From contig NC_135214.1 of NCBI RefSeq assembly GCF_052324685.1, forward strand, positions 27,353,739-27,417,738: a stretch of 64,000 bases of DNA, given 5' to 3'. Origin of the DNA: Brachyhypopomus gauderio (taxonomy: Eukaryota; Chordata; Actinopteri; Gymnotiformes; Hypopomidae). Each line of letters begins with the position of its first letter. The first letter of the stretch is position 1. The position numbers and the translations under genes are program-made. Shown here one piece after another: positions 11,112-24,131 of this stretch. Below the pieces are notes generated by a model. It saw only the letters and a program-made list of their open reading frames with translations. It ran no database searches and was not told the origin of the DNA.

Positions 11112-14100
11112 TTATTCTTCCACTCTGCAACCACCATCCCCAGCATCATCCTCAGTGTCTGTGTCACACACCAGACAGGGCTCGTCCCGTGCATCACCAC
11201 ACTCACTTGACACAGCCCCAAAGAGCAAAGAACGGACCTTTTGTAGAATATAGTATGAAAACTGATGTAAATTTGAAAGCTGAGCAAAATGTGCTTTATT
11301 GCATACTTTGCTTTATTTCAGATTTCAATTTAGTTAGCATATAAATATTTGTTTTCTGTGTTTTAATTCAAACAGCATAACCAACTATGAAAAATAAATT
11401 TAAATAATAATAATGATTGGTCTCCTTGTGATGGATTTTTCTCACATAACATTACTTTACCACTACAATATTCTGTTGTGTATAACCCACAAACACCTAA
11501 CCTTGAAACCTGTTGGTGTTACTGGCTTGATCAAGGCAGACCCACAACTCAGACCACGCAAAGAGGTTTTTGGTGTTGAATTGTCCACTTCCATTCCTTG
11601 AAACTGCATGAGTTTCTTCATGTGAAAGGCTGGGTTGAAGACTGGACTCCCCTGGCTTGAGTCCACTTGCTGCTCAGCAGGTAAGCCTGCATGCTGGGGT
11701 GCATGTCCGGTGGCCTCTGCCTCTATAGGATCCTCATGTATAGAGTCTGCTTTGGAGGTGTCAGCTATGGAGATCTCTGCAGGACAGGCTTTTCTGACTT
11801 CCCTAAAAACATAATTACAGGAATATTCATTACGTATTTTTTTCACAATTGTTTTTTTCCCCCCACATCTAAATCGCTGCATAGTTCAAGGTAGCAACAA
11901 TTGCCATGCTGGCTACATATGTCAGCTATGTGACTGGCATGGTTACTCCAGCACATGTGTGTGAAAGGTCAGAGTGAGAGAGGCCAGTGAGATGAGGAGA
12001 ACTAGGAGATGATGAGACAGTGAGGGAATGGTAACTGCTGGATGGTTAACGTGATCCTTCACCAGAGGAAACTGTACTATGTTAGGAATTGGTACCCTCA
12101 CAGCTGAGTTATTAGACCACCTCTCCAATGCACGTGCCTAGCAGATTAGCAGGCTAATGGCTATTTATGAATTTGCTTATAACACTGTAACAACATTTGG
12201 ACATGTTCTGCTACTTATTTTAAGATGTGATTGTAATGGAGTCATCCAGATGGCCGTTCAACTGCAATCACCTCACTGCCTTATCTAACTAATCTAATAA
12301 ATGGTCTGCATAAGCATTTAGATACTGAGAGTCAGTAAATAGTCATTTATAGCTTGAAAACACTTTACCTACTTCTGTAGTTAAGCTGTATGTTTTATCA
12401 ATGTTGGCATAAATCTGAAGAGTTTGTTATTATACCCCACAGGATGCAGTAAGAACATGTCTAAAGGCGCTAGGGTTTGTGGACCACATTAAAAAAAAAT
12501 GTTTATCTCTGACTCTGTTCGAAGAGAAGGAACCACTATGCATTTAGTTTAGCTATTAGATGATAGGTTTGCTAAGCAATGACTGTCAAAAAATAGCAAT
12601 TAAATATGCTGTATTTATTTGGGGGAAAATACTCTAAATATCTGAGGGGATTGTACTGAATTGACAATCATTGTGCAAAAAGTTAAAATAAATAAATAAA
12701 TAGAAAAGATTTGCAACTATATTGTGTCCATGTAAAAAAAATGTGTCCATGTTCCACTTCTCTAGATGTATTTAAACAGAGTGAATGAGTTTGTCACCTT
12801 GGTGCTAGGGCTGCTTGAGCAATAGAAACCTTGGATGGATTCTCACTGAAGGGCTCTACCAGAGTGGCCAAAACCACTACAGCTTCCAGTACCATGTCCT
12901 CCACACTGAAAGAAACAGGTCTAAGAGACAGCATTCAGCACATCATTGTGAACTGTTTTAAACTCGCTTTGTAAATCAAAAACAATTCGCAGAGCCTTAC
13001 AATGGTTTCTCTCTGAAAGGGAAACCCAAAAGCATTCAATATCTCTTCAAACCCAAAGACAGTGGTGTTGCTAGCACTTTGCTCCTCCTGCTTTACCAGG
13101 TGAAATGCTCTAATGGTTAAATGAAAATATATGTATCTATAATTTTTGTTGTGATAATACTGTGGCTCTGTAATACACACTTACTTTCCAGATGCACCAA
13201 AGTGGACAGACACTGGTAGAACATGGGATTCAGCAAATAGCAACAAACCCTAAAAAATAAGTTTATTATAGTTTACTGTTATTGACTACAAACATCAGTG
13301 CATTCACAGAAAACATTAATTTGCATCCATCACAACAGCAATGTACAAAATGGCACTACTGTGGACACACAGAATGCATGACACCTCTCTACACGTTGGT
13401 CACCATGAGTTAAGTATTTTCAAACAGAATTTATGGGTGTCATGAACACAGTGTACTATCCAATTCTGTAACTCACTGTGACAGATTACTGGGCCTGCAA
13501 TACAAGTTCAACCATCCGTCTTACAACTTCAGCCACATAATGTATGGACACATATTAGCCTGGTATTAATTGGTTAGAACAGAGCTCTTTCAAAACTGAG
13601 AAGTTATTATTGTAAATGCCATGGCATGCCACAGTTACAGTAATGTTATACAAGGCAGCACAATTCTGCAAAATGCCACAACCTCCAGTTTTTCTACCAC
13701 CATGCCACATGGACAATTATAGCATGTCACATATCTGCATTGGATCTCATGCCAATAGCTGCTTTCATTCAAGTGATTCCAAAATATCTTTACCACAGAC
13801 AAGACAAATTGAGGGTAAAACCATTTTTATTTTTAAAAATTATGAACAGAAATCATCTATATCATTTCACATAGCACTATCACACAGGCCTAATAAAGTC
13901 CACTGCTTCTCCTTCAATACAAGGACACATACAGTGGGGAAAATAAGTATTTAGTCAGTCACCAATTGTGCAAGTTCTCCCACTTAAAAAGATGAGAGAG
14001 GCCGGTAATTGACATCATAGGTAGACCTCAACTATGAGACAAAATGTGAAAAAAAAAAATTGAGAAAATCATTTTGTCTGACTTTTAAAGAATTTATTTG

Positions 14101-17100
14101 CAAATAATGGTGGAAAATAAGTATTTGGTCAATAACAAAAGTTCATCTCAATACTTTGTTGTATATCCTCTGCTGGCAATGACAGAGGTCAAACGTTTTC
14201 TGTAAGTCTTCAGAAAGTTGGCACACACTGTTCCTGGTATGCTGGACCATTCCTCCATGCAGATCTCCTCTAGAGCAGTGATGTTTTGGGGCTGTCGGCG
14301 GGCAACACGGACTTTTAACTCCCTCCAAAGGTTTTCGATCAGGAGACTGGCTAGGCCACTCCAGGACTTTGAAATGTTTCTTACGAAGCCACTCCTTTGT
14401 TGCCCTGGCAGTGTGCTTGGGATCATCGTCATGCTGAAAGACCCAGCCACGTTTCATCTTCATTGCCCTTGCTGATGGAAGGAGGTTTGCACCAAAATCT
14501 CACAATACATGGCCCCATTCATTCTTTCATGTACACGGACCAGTCGTCCTGGTCCCTTTGCAGAGAAACAGCCCAAAAGCATGATGTTGCCACCCCCATG
14601 CTTCACAGTTGGTATGGTGTTCTTTGGATGCAACTCAGCATTCACTGTCCTCCAAACACGATGAGTTGTGTTTTTACTAGTGCTGTCAATTCCAGGTGCC
14701 GCGATTAAAAGTCCTCACCAGAATTTTGCTCAAGCCTGCTAGATTTTCTAATTAGCAATCCAGGTAAAATTAGTGGAATCAACACAATCCAGGAAGCCTG
14801 AGCAAAATCCTGGTGAGGACTTTTAATCGCGGCACCTGGAATTGACAGCACTAGTTTTTACCAAATAGTTCTACTTTGGTTTCATCTGACCATATGACAT
14901 TCTCCCAATACTCTTCTGGAACATCCAAATGCTCTCTAGCAAACTTCAGACGTGCCTGGATATGGACTGGCTTAAGCAGGGGGACACGTCTGGCACTGCA
15001 AGATCTGAGTCCCTGGCGTCGTAGTGTGTTGCTGATGGTAGCCTTTGTAACGTTGGTGCCAGCTTTCTGCAGGTCATTCACTAGATCCCCCCTTGTGGTT
15101 CTGGGATTTTTCCTCACCGTTCTTGTGATCATTTTGACCCCACGGGCTGAGATCTTGCGTGGAGCCCCAGATCGAGGGAGATTAGTAGTGGTCTTGTAGG
15201 GCTTCCATTTTCTGATTATTGCTCCTACAGTAGATTTCTTCACACCAAGCTGCTTGCCTATTGCAGATTCAGTCTTCCCAGCCTGGTGCAGGTCTACAAT
15301 TCGGTTTCTGGTGTCCTCCGACAGCTCTTTCGTCTTCACCATAGTGGAGTTTGGAGTGTGACTGTTTGAGGTTGTGGGCAGGTGTCTTTTATACTGTTAA
15401 CGACTTCAAACAGGTGCCATTAATACAGGTAATGAGTGGGGGAAAGAGGAGCCTCTTAAAAAAGAAGTTACAGGTCTGTGACAACCAGAAATCTTGCTTG
15501 TTTGTAGGTGACCAAATACTTATTTTCCACCATTATTTGCAAATAAACTTTAAAAGTCAGACAAAATGATTTTCTCTTTTTTTCCACATTTTGTCTCTCA
15601 TAGTTGAGGTCTACCTATGATGTCAATTACAGGCTTCTCTCATCTTTTTAAGTGGGAGAACTTGCACAATTGGTGACTGACTAAATACTTATTTTCCCCA
15701 CTGTACTCCTATATGAGTAGCAATATACCAATAAGAAGAAACTTAAAACAGACATAACATATATCCATTACAACCACTCAATGTTATGATGCCATAATGG
15801 AAAGTAATGTCCTTTTTAGGAAAACTGAAAACATTATTAGCCAAGATTCTCACCCTCAGTTCTTTGAGACAGAAGGTTATATCTGAGTTTACTCCAACCT
15901 GGAAGTAGTCAAACTCATCAGGATGTAGAGACAGCTCTGTGTACATGTTTCCAATGCTATCTGAAATATACAAAAAAATTACTTCATGAAGAAACAATTC
16001 TTTAAACAATGCTGTTTAAAAGGTTTAAACCAGTACAACTCAAAGCCATTGCTGCAATCAAATTAACTGAATATTATTTTTTAAAAGGATTTATCACCAT
16101 TTTCCTCTTCATAGTAATTCTTTAATATCACTCTTATGGGTGATATGGACAGTGTGATTTCCTCTTGTGAGATTGGGAAGTGCATCACAATATCACTGAG
16201 GAGTCTGAAAAAAGGGCAGTTTCTCTTAAACTCCAAAGACCCACTTTCAATGCTCAGAAACATTACCGTGAAGCATGATTAGACCTCTGAACATCTTAGC
16301 CATGGAAGAAAAAATGAGAAAATGTGGTCCAGTGAATTCATTATATATTAAATTAAATCTTATTATCCTTTATTGCACGAAAAGCTTACTTTGGCTGTGA
16401 CTTTAAAATATTGGGGCAGAGGTGAGTTGGAAAAACAGCTTGTAGTGCTTCACATTCTTGATACCCTAGGTTATGTGTCTTTGTTATTCCTGTGATTTAT
16501 AACACAAGGTAATGCATACATTACACACACACACACACACACACACAGTAGTGTGCCAACGTTTTAGGTAGATATGGAAGAAAGCTGCAAAGTAAGAATG
16601 CTTTCAAAAATGATCAATATTTCTGCAGTAAAGCAAATTTATTTTCGTAAATTAAATCTCATTTGGGAGGGTTTCAGCTTTCATATGAGTCATTTCTAAA
16701 ACCAATCGATGAATTTAAAGTCAGGTTATAAGCTTTTGTTTTCACAACATGGATTAGCGACAGAACTTATGTCAGTGACTGTATTTCTCAGCAGCATTTC
16801 TCAGTCTTTTGCATCTAATCTGGTTGAGTACCATTTACTAGCTCCTGGTGACCACAGCTGTATACAGCGGGGGAGTTTACCATGTTTGCAGTTAAACTGG
16901 AATATCACTCTTTTGTCAGGGATGTTGATAGATATCTCACACCTGCACACACTGCGGTCTATTGTGGCAACGCTGCGGAAAAGGGGCAACACAGACTAAA
17001 AAACAAATATACAGGGTAAACTAATTAGAACAGTGTGTAAATTAGATGACTTATTAAAAACAAACATTAATATCCCATCAATACAGCTGATTAAACTGTG

Positions 17101-17972
17101 TTTTATGCATATATCACCATAGCATATCACCACATTATGTATATTTCACAAATGCAAAACAAATGTTTAAACTATATAAAATACTACAAAACTACACACC
17201 TTCAAGGACAATTTGCATTTAGCAGTTTTATTGTCCTGTAGTTGTTCTAGGTTTGGGGTATAGTGTTGAAAGAACATAGGAGAGAAAAGGAAGCAGGCAT
17301 ATCCCGAATGGGCCGTGTTCACTGACCTAACAGCCAACTTTGGAGGAGAGAGAACAGACCTTAAGATAGCCTAGAAATATGTTTTACGCTCTTGCATGTA
17401 TATGTACAGTACAAAACAGCATTCATTGTAAGACTTGGTGTATTGCTCTAGCTTGTTTATTAACTTATTTATCTGCCACAGAATGTAGACTGTTTGCCAT
17501 CTAAATACCTCGACCATTAGAGACCAGAAGCAAACTTCGATTACTTAGTTTGCTAGATAGTTAACTAGCTGTTTTAATAGTCAGTAAGATGCTTTGTAGC
17601 TATATCACCCCTTTTTCCAGTGGATCCAGCCAAATTTCATCACCAATCCGAGACAGGGCATGAATAGCCTTTGCAAAAACTGCAAAAGGAACACGTGAGA
17701 CATAACGAATAATAAAAAAGTTAGATTAGCTAATTAGCATAACAGAAACATAGCTGTAAGTTAGCCAACTAGTTAGCAACTTGCTAACCAGACACTGGAC
17801 GTTATGAATATGTAGCTAATTAGCGTTCGCTGGCTAAGCCCGCCAAAATGTACTATCTTTATTAGTGTAAACGATTGGCATAAAAAAGCTTTTAAACATA
17901 TAAAATAGTTAATAGAACAAAGAATCAACACAACATACCTTTCAAACCATTTGCTTCAATTAAACACTTCAT
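11112..17972 (-). CDS. rad9b: RAD9B, 9-1-1 checkpoint clamp subunit
   Basis: Exons (5' to 3' on the minus strand): 17939-17972, 17609-17679, 17200-17337, 16881-16995, 16390-16489, 16098-16204, 15854-15960, 13185-13249, 12798-12905, 11502-11802, 11112-11237. The joined frame gives 423 aa, matching vertebrate RAD9B. RAD9 proteins form a PCNA-like ring with RAD1 and HUS1 that recruits ATR activators to damaged DNA. Family landmarks are [20 protein letters not shown] at the start, [72 protein letters not shown] and EDMVLEA. The C-terminal tail after about residue 280 is divergent and polar, ending in acidic DTDTEDDAG, as in RAD9 tails that are phosphorylated. Intron 7 holds a Tc1 element. RAD9B rather than RAD9A is chosen from PPTC7 adjacency. 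Confidence 0.92.
14143..15342 (-). pseudogene. Tc1 transposase, interrupted and frameshifted
   Basis: The gene opens at 15342 with [20 protein letters not shown], a paired-like helix-turn-helix region ([17 protein letters not shown]) and a first catalytic Asp in [13 protein letters not shown]. It is then split by a 176-bp MITE at 14678-14853. After it come [20 protein letters not shown] and the second Asp region [18 protein letters not shown] frameshift near 14330 separates EWPSQSPD from the glutamate segment [15 protein letters not shown]. The C terminus ends near 14148. DDE chemistry is therefore lost in this copy. Confidence 0.93.
14678..14853. mobile_element. 176-bp hAT MITE nested in the Tc1 transposase
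   Basis: Near-perfect inverted ends of about 45 bp begin TAGTGCTGTCAATTCCAGGT. A perfect 8-bp duplication GTTTTTAC flanks it at 14670-14677 and 14854-14861. The length and palindromic form mark a hAT MITE. It inserted after the Tc1 copy did. Confidence 0.96.
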
Positions 17973-19254
17973 GTTTGCTTTAACTTAGTTGCTAACTACC
18001 TAATTTAAATAGCTAAATGTGGTGGGGAAACTTGGTTATCTGAGATAGCTATGTTAGCTAATGTTACACACAGAAGCCTGAACTACACAAAACGAGCAAT
18101 AACCTATCAAAAGTTATCTAGTTTAACAGAGAGACTAGATGCGGCCTACTAGTTTATCATTTGACCAATAATATTGGGGCGAAACATGGTGGTTCTTGGT
18201 ATTAATTTCGTTTCTAAATCCAGCTAAGGCTAGTTAGCTTGCTGACAGAAAATTATGAATAGGCTCGAGAGCAAAGAACGTTGTGGAGCGTGTGAACACT
18301 AGTGATGTGTCAGTCGCGAACGAACCGGTTCAAAGAGCCGGCTCTTTTAAGTGAACGACGAGAGCTGGTTCCCCTCTAAGACCGAGCCGGTTCCCCTCTA
18401 AGCCCCCCCCCCCCCCCCCCGGTCAACAAAGTACGTTCGACACCCCCCCCCCCCTTCCCCGTCAACAAATTACGTTCGCCACCCCTCAAATAAGGAGCCA
18501 TTTGGGAACCGAAAAGCCGACTCTTTATGAGGAGCTGAGCCAAAAGATCCGGCTCCCTAAAAAGAAATTCCCATCACTAGTGAACACGAACACACGAGCC
18601 TCCTCGCGCTTCATGAGCTGGAACGTTAGAATGACCGTTGAAATCCTTTGGTAGGATACTAACAAAAGTTCAAATAGAAAGATAGTAATCAAGCAACAAT
18701 TACAGTCAGTTGGAAATAAATACAGGAGAAAGCAATATTAACAACAACCACAATTATGGTGATAATAATGATTTAGCAACAATAATGTTTAACAGCATTC
18801 AACGTTTAAAATTCAATCACAACATCAATGAGTGTAACAATAGCAATAGTTGATATTTTTTGTTGTTGCTGCTGCTCCAAATAATGTGCCGTCATTAACT
18901 AAACTCGTTATTTGAATTTTATTTCCTATTTAAATACCACTGCTTTCTGCGTTGAATTGTGTTTTTTAAGAAGAGGCGTTGAAGAAAAGTTATATAGGAA
19001 CTGCTTTTCAAGTACAAGGCGGTAGTATTATCATGTAACACCACAACATTTCAAGACATGAGAGTGAACAAAAGTGTGGGCAGATAGCCCAAGTCGTTTC
19101 TAATGGTGTTTGTTTGTTGTTCTGAGTGAACGCAGTACTAAACTGTTAGCTATGTTTTGGACGATGGACCGTTGTGTTGGCAATTCGATCATTGTTATTC
19201 ATTTAAACTCGTACACTATGATTCCTGTAGCAAAACTAGCTAGCTCCTAGCGTT
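17973..19254. promoter_or_regulatory. Shared head-to-head promoter region of rad9b and srrd
   Basis: The start codons of rad9b (minus) and srrd (plus) are 1282 bp apart. The region must hold both promoters and 5' UTRs. It carries a hAT MITE at 18300-18579, so the original spacing was about 1 kb. No TATA box was identified with confidence. Confidence 0.6.
18300..18579. mobile_element. 280-bp hAT MITE in the rad9b/srrd promoter
   Basis: Ends TAGTGATGTG and CCCATCACTA form a short inverted repeat. Subterminal blocks such as GAGCCGGCTCTTTT and its inverted relatives fit a known fish hAT layout. A perfect 8-bp duplication GTGAACAC flanks it at 18292-18299 and 18580-18587. Two poly-C runs lie inside. 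Confidence 0.92.
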
Positions 19255-22200
19255 ATGGCCAGCAGCGAGGAGTGGCAGGTTGTGCGCCGCGGCAGAGGAG
19301 CAGCCCGTAGAGCAAAACTTGTCCAGTCAGAAAAACCAGAAGCCTCAGAATCTACGAAAAACCTTCGGGGAAAACGCATAATAATCGAGGCAGTGTAAGG
19401 ATGCAGCTAATAAATTTGAACTCTAGGGTGAAATATTTTTCGCTTGCACATATTTTCTGCGTGACTTATCGGAGTTTGTAAACTATTCTACCATTCTCTG
19501 TTATGATTTTTCTTATTGCTTCACGATATTCGTACATAATTCATATGTCATGACTTTAACATGTGAAAAGGGAACGCTGGGTTTCCACTAAATTTGGTTT
19601 AGAGTTTTGTTCGTTATCTTGCTCTTGGTTGGTATGCCACAATAACTAGTTAAAGGAAACCTGATGTTATGTACAAACGCTAAAGTACAGTATATGTCAT
19701 CCAAAATACTGTCACCACATTGAAATTGTGCAACATTCCACACTTCCAGATTATGGGAGACCTCCAAGAGTGCATAGGGTTCAGATGTTGGGACAACTGT
19801 AACTCGTGACCCTCGTTGTTTTGCAGGAATGAGCTGAGAAGTGAAAATTTCTGTGTGGAATGGCGAGGTGAGTAAATGTAATATACACCCACTGGCCACT
19901 TTATTAGGTACACCTGTCCAACTGCTCATTAACGCAAATGTCATATCAACCATTCATAGCATGGCAGCAACTCAATGCATTTAGGCATGTAGACATGGCC
20001 AAGAGACAATCTGCTGCAGTTCAAACTGAGCATCAGAATGGGGGAAGAAAGATGATTTAAATGACTTTGAACGTGGCGTGGTTGTTGGTGCCAGACGGGC
20101 TGTTCTGAGTATTTCAGCAACTGCTAATCTACAGGGATTTTCACACACAATTTCTATGGTTTACAGAGAATGGTCAGAAAAAGAGAAAATATCTAGTGAG
20201 TGGCAGTTCTGTGGGTGCAAATGCTTTGTTGATGCCAGAGGTCAAAGGAGAATGGCCAGACTGGTTCGAGCTGATAGAACGGCATCAGTAACTCAAATAA
20301 CTAGTCTTTACAACCGAGGCATGCAGAAGAGCATCTCTGAGCGCACAACTCATTGAACCTTGTGGTGGATGGGCTACAGCAGCAGAAGACCACACTGCCA
20401 CTTCTGTCAGCTAAGAACAGGAAACTGAGGCTACAATTCGCACAGGCTCACTAAAATTGCACAATAGAAGATTGGAAAAAGCTTGCCTGGTCTGATGAAT
20501 CTTGATTTCTGCTACGACATTCAGATGGTAGGGTCAGAATGTGGCGTCAACAACATGAAAGCATGGATCCATCCTGCCTTGTATCAACAGTTCAGGCTGC
20601 TGGTGGTGCAATGGTGTGGGGGATATTTTCCTGGCACACTTGGGGCCCATTGGTACCAACTGAGCATTGTGTTAACGCCACAGCCTACCTGAGTATTGTT
20701 GTGGTCATGTCCATCCCTTTATGACCACAGTGTACCCATCTTCTGATTGCTACTATAACATGCCATATCATAAAGCATAAATCATCTCAGACTGGTTTCT
20801 TGAACATGACAAAGAGTTCACTGTACTCGAATGGCCTCCACAGTCACCAGATCTCAATCCAATAGAGCACCTTTGGGATGTGGTGGAACGGGAGATTTGC
20901 ATCATGTGCAGCCGACAAATCTGCAGCAACTGCGTGATGCTATCATGTCAATATGGACCAGACTCTCTGAGGAATGTTTCCAGTACCTTGTTGAATCTAT
21001 GCCACGAAGGATTAAGGCAGTTTTGAAGGCAAAAGGGGTCCAACCTGGTACTAGCAAGGTGTACCTAATAAAGTGACCAGTGAGTGTAGAATAACTGGTG
21101 CTTAATTTATGGCCAAGACAAATGTGAAACTACTTGTGAAATGACTTCTCTTTGCTACCATAACATCAGGACAATTTGTTTGACAGAGCTGTTGTCTCGC
21201 TGCCTTGCTTACTCTGGCAGTGGTATCTCTGAAGAGAAAACAGTCAGTGAGAGGGAATGCCTACTTGACTGTGTGTGCTATGGCCTGGGCAACTTCTCAT
21301 CCTGTGTGTCTGCCAGATATCAGCTTGCCATGCTGTTGCTGCTCCTAGACACACTGCAGGTGAATTCACTCACTCTCTGTTACTCTTTTCTTTACACTAT
21401 TTTACAAAATATAAAGCAATTGGTGTAACCGTTTTCCTTTTTTCCCAGATTCCTGTTAGCCAATGCAGCACGTATGACCCAGTGTTTACAGTATCCGAAC
21501 GTGAGACTCTCCGAGAGCTGGGCTTCTCTGTGCTGTCTGAAAACGAGGTATGCTAACACGCATGGAGCCAGTTTTCCCTGGACAAAGATGATGCTACTCC
21601 AGCATTACAGATCATCGTTAATAGTGTTTAACATTTATTCCAGTCATCTTAACCCTTGACTAGTTGAGGCTTAAGTGTGGTGAAGAAAATTACCCCAACT
21701 GTTTTAGATGTATGTGAATCACATTAGAGGAATATGTCAATATTTAGGGCAATTTAACATAGTATTAGTGTTTGTCGATTGCTTGCTTTAGTTACAAAAA
21801 TTATTGCATACTTCCACGGCTTTAATTACAAGCATAAACCTTGGGAAAATAGTTTGTGTTTTACATTGTTATTAAGAGTTTTTGCACTTACAAATACCTA
21901 AAATTCATTACATATTGGCTTGATATCTGGTAGCCTGGCATTTCCCATTATCTGTATGCTATAGCTAAAGGATAAACCCTTATATGAACAAACATGCTTA
22001 ACAAGTAGAAATTTTACTTCTAAATGTTTCCATTTTCAGCATTGGGCATTCATTGGGTTCTTAACCAGAGAAGCTTAGAAATGTAGCCCTATGTGTACTC
22101 CCTAAGAACTAAACCAATGAGCTTTGTGTTGTTAGCAGCTTGCTCTTCCTGTCCTGTCAGGTACTTTGCTATATTATACTAAATTAGCTTCTATACAGTC

Positions 22201-23561
22201 TATTTTATAATCTTCTTTTATGCACTGTGGATCATAATTTATATGCCATCCCTGACTCTGAATCCAAGCATTTGTCAAATAAACTGTTAATTTACGGGCT
22301 GTGTTGAAAATCACTGTCTTGTCAGGAAGGAAAGCGAGCGGTGTGTCGTCCCACCCTTTTCTATCTAATCCACTGTGGAAAAGCTCTGTACAATAATCTG
22401 CTCTGGAAGAACTGGAGTCCACGCATCCTGCCAAAGGTTCTCGTTATTGGAAACAGCTTTCATGGCATTCAGGAGAGGTATGTGGCACTTCCCACAGCAG
22501 AATCCGAGATCCTGCTATAAGAACGTGGAGTCCAAGATTGAACAAATGGGTATGATATCTTGACAAAGACAACTTTGGTATGTTAGAATCACAGTTTCCA
22601 CTCGTCATCTAGAGTTATTTCACCAAATAATTTCTCAAAAATATTTAGCAATTTTAAAGTTATAGAAGCATGAAAATCGTTCAAAATTCCTCTTGTACAA
22701 TATCCTGAATCAAATTTCTCACAGAATAAAAAAAAAATGAAGCTTCAGATTTGACAATAAAAGACTGGTATAAAGAATGTACTTTTATTGCTTTAAGAAT
22801 GGTACTGTTTATTTTTGTTCTGTGTGCTTAGGATGCTTCAGAGGGAGCTTCAAAGAGACTACAGCTTTCTTTCAGATGTATCCTTCACATGTGTTAGATA
22901 CACCTGCATTATTTCAAACCTCAAACTAGATGGAAGAAACAATTGATTTTAAAGGTTGCTCAAGCAGCACTGAAATCATTCATTGTTAGGTGTTTCTGTA
23001 ACTGTAAAGGTGACTAAAGCTTGTCCTCGTTATCTATTTCATGGTAGCTCTCTACAATTGTCTCTTCCAGAGGCAGCTGAACCATTTGTAATACTGAATG
23101 GTAGACTAGTCCAGCATGACCATGTGTTTTGAAGGGCAAGTTCAGATGTGAGGCCACTGAAACTCAGATTCCAGCAAAAACTGGTTTAGTACATCGTACC
23201 TGCTGGTGCTTATTAGCCTACAACAGCCATAGCATATCTCCTAACTGGAAAATGAGAATATATAGTTGTGAACTGAAAAAAGCTCATTGACTCGAATAAA
23301 AACAGGTCCATGTTTGCCATATGTTGCATCCCTTGACGGTTGTTTTTTATGAAGGTGATGGGGGTGTGTGAAGAGACCAGCCTGCCCTGCTCTTCTCGTT
23401 TTCTGGATGTCTTTAACGACACCGCCCTCATCCATTTTCCACCTGATAAACTTTCTCAACTCCCAGCCTCCATCTGGGCTGAGCCTTTGGAACCCCAGTA
23501 CCAACACTGCCTAGACCTGGAGATCATCCAGAAAGAGCAGGAACTGAAGTCAGGAAAATAA
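19255..23561 (+). CDS. srrd: SRRD, SRR1-domain-containing protein
   Basis: Exons: 19255-19394, 19827-19867, 21187-21359, 21449-21547, 22326-22477, 22832-22877, 23355-23561. All junctions keep phase and the product is 285 aa (human 339, with a longer N terminus). The protein starts [20 protein letters not shown], a basic N terminus, then the SRR1 domain with [68 protein letters not shown] and a C-terminal [15 protein letters not shown]1 proteins are conserved from yeast to plants and have been linked to circadian or heme-related regulation, but the biochemical activity is not settled. Intron 2 carries a Tc1-like element. It is divergent from rad9b and convergent with the CLUH gene. Confidence 0.93.
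19886..21086 (+). mobile_element. Degraded Tc1-like transposon in srrd intron 2
   Basis: Terminal inverted repeats CACCCACTGGCCACTTTATT and the mirrored AATAAAGTGACCAGTGAGTG are flanked by TA on both sides. The element is 1201 bp and on the same strand as srrd. It belongs to a different Tc1 family from the rad9b copy. Confidence 0.93.
20050..21075 (+). pseudogene. Tc1-like transposase relic
   Basis: Fragments in shifting frames include [62 protein letters not shown]-like central sequence and a C-terminal segment near 20830-21075 with [20 protein letters not shown]. Several stops and frameshifts break it, so it cannot make an active enzyme. Confidence 0.88.
21548..22325 (+). other. srrd intron 4
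   Basis: Intron without a recognised repeat. Donor GTATGC and acceptor TTGTCAG delimit it. Confidence 0.7.
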
Positions 23562-24008
23562 GGTGTGCTAAAACACTTCAGGGTGTGGTTTCAGGGGAAG
23601 GATATGTGTCTGTAATAGAGACATGCAAAAACATGTCAATGTTTGGACTGAGTTTCATGAGGTTCATTATGGCGAACCTACTGTGCGACATTAAAAGGTA
23701 ACTTTAAAAATCCTTCATGTTTCTTGTCCTGTTGACTTGCTGTTTTGTGTTCGGTCTTGGCTTGGAAAAGACTGGAAGAAGCTTCTATCCTCCCCCCTCC
23801 CTCCCTCCCTCCCCGATATTCCAAAGAATTGAGACTTAGTCATCTGTTCGTGCTGTATTTTGCATGAGATCTTAGTGCATAAAAGAATACCAAAGCAGTA
23901 ATTTCACTGTAAAGGGAGTGAGTACATGTAGTAAACCAAGTCCTTACTGATGCATGAGCAAACAAATCCTTTGTCCTTCCTTCTCATCTAGTTCTCCTGG
24001 TCAGAAAA

Positions 24009-24014
24009 TTTATT
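24009..24014 (-). terminator. Polyadenylation signal of the CLUH gene
   Basis: AATAAA on the minus strand, about 120 bp after the CLUH stop codon. The srrd stop codon is only about 570 bp away on the other strand, so the two transcripts end close together. Confidence 0.55.
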
Positions 24015-24131
24015 AATCTAGATACCTCTTATTTTCTCATATGAACTTGGTGTTGGGTTTTAAATAGCAGACCTTGCTCTCCGAGCTTTCATAACTTCAC
24101 TAATCTCGCAATCACTGTAGTTACAGATGTC

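Larger units (their letters stand above)
13932..15703 (-). mobile_element. Tc1-like transposon in rad9b intron 7
   Basis: Long terminal inverted repeats start CAGTGGGGAAAATAAGTATT at the left and mirror this at the right. Each end abuts a TA dinucleotide, the Tc1/mariner target duplication. Subterminal repeats (TTTTAAGTGGGAG-type) also mirror. The element is 1772 bp, of which 184 bp is a nested hAT MITE with its duplicated target. It has the same orientation as the host gene. Confidence 0.95.

Noticed and set aside
11943-12128. 61-residue minus-strand frame in rad9b intron 9
   Set aside because: It is flanked by no splice sites in phase and is not needed for the RAD9B frame.
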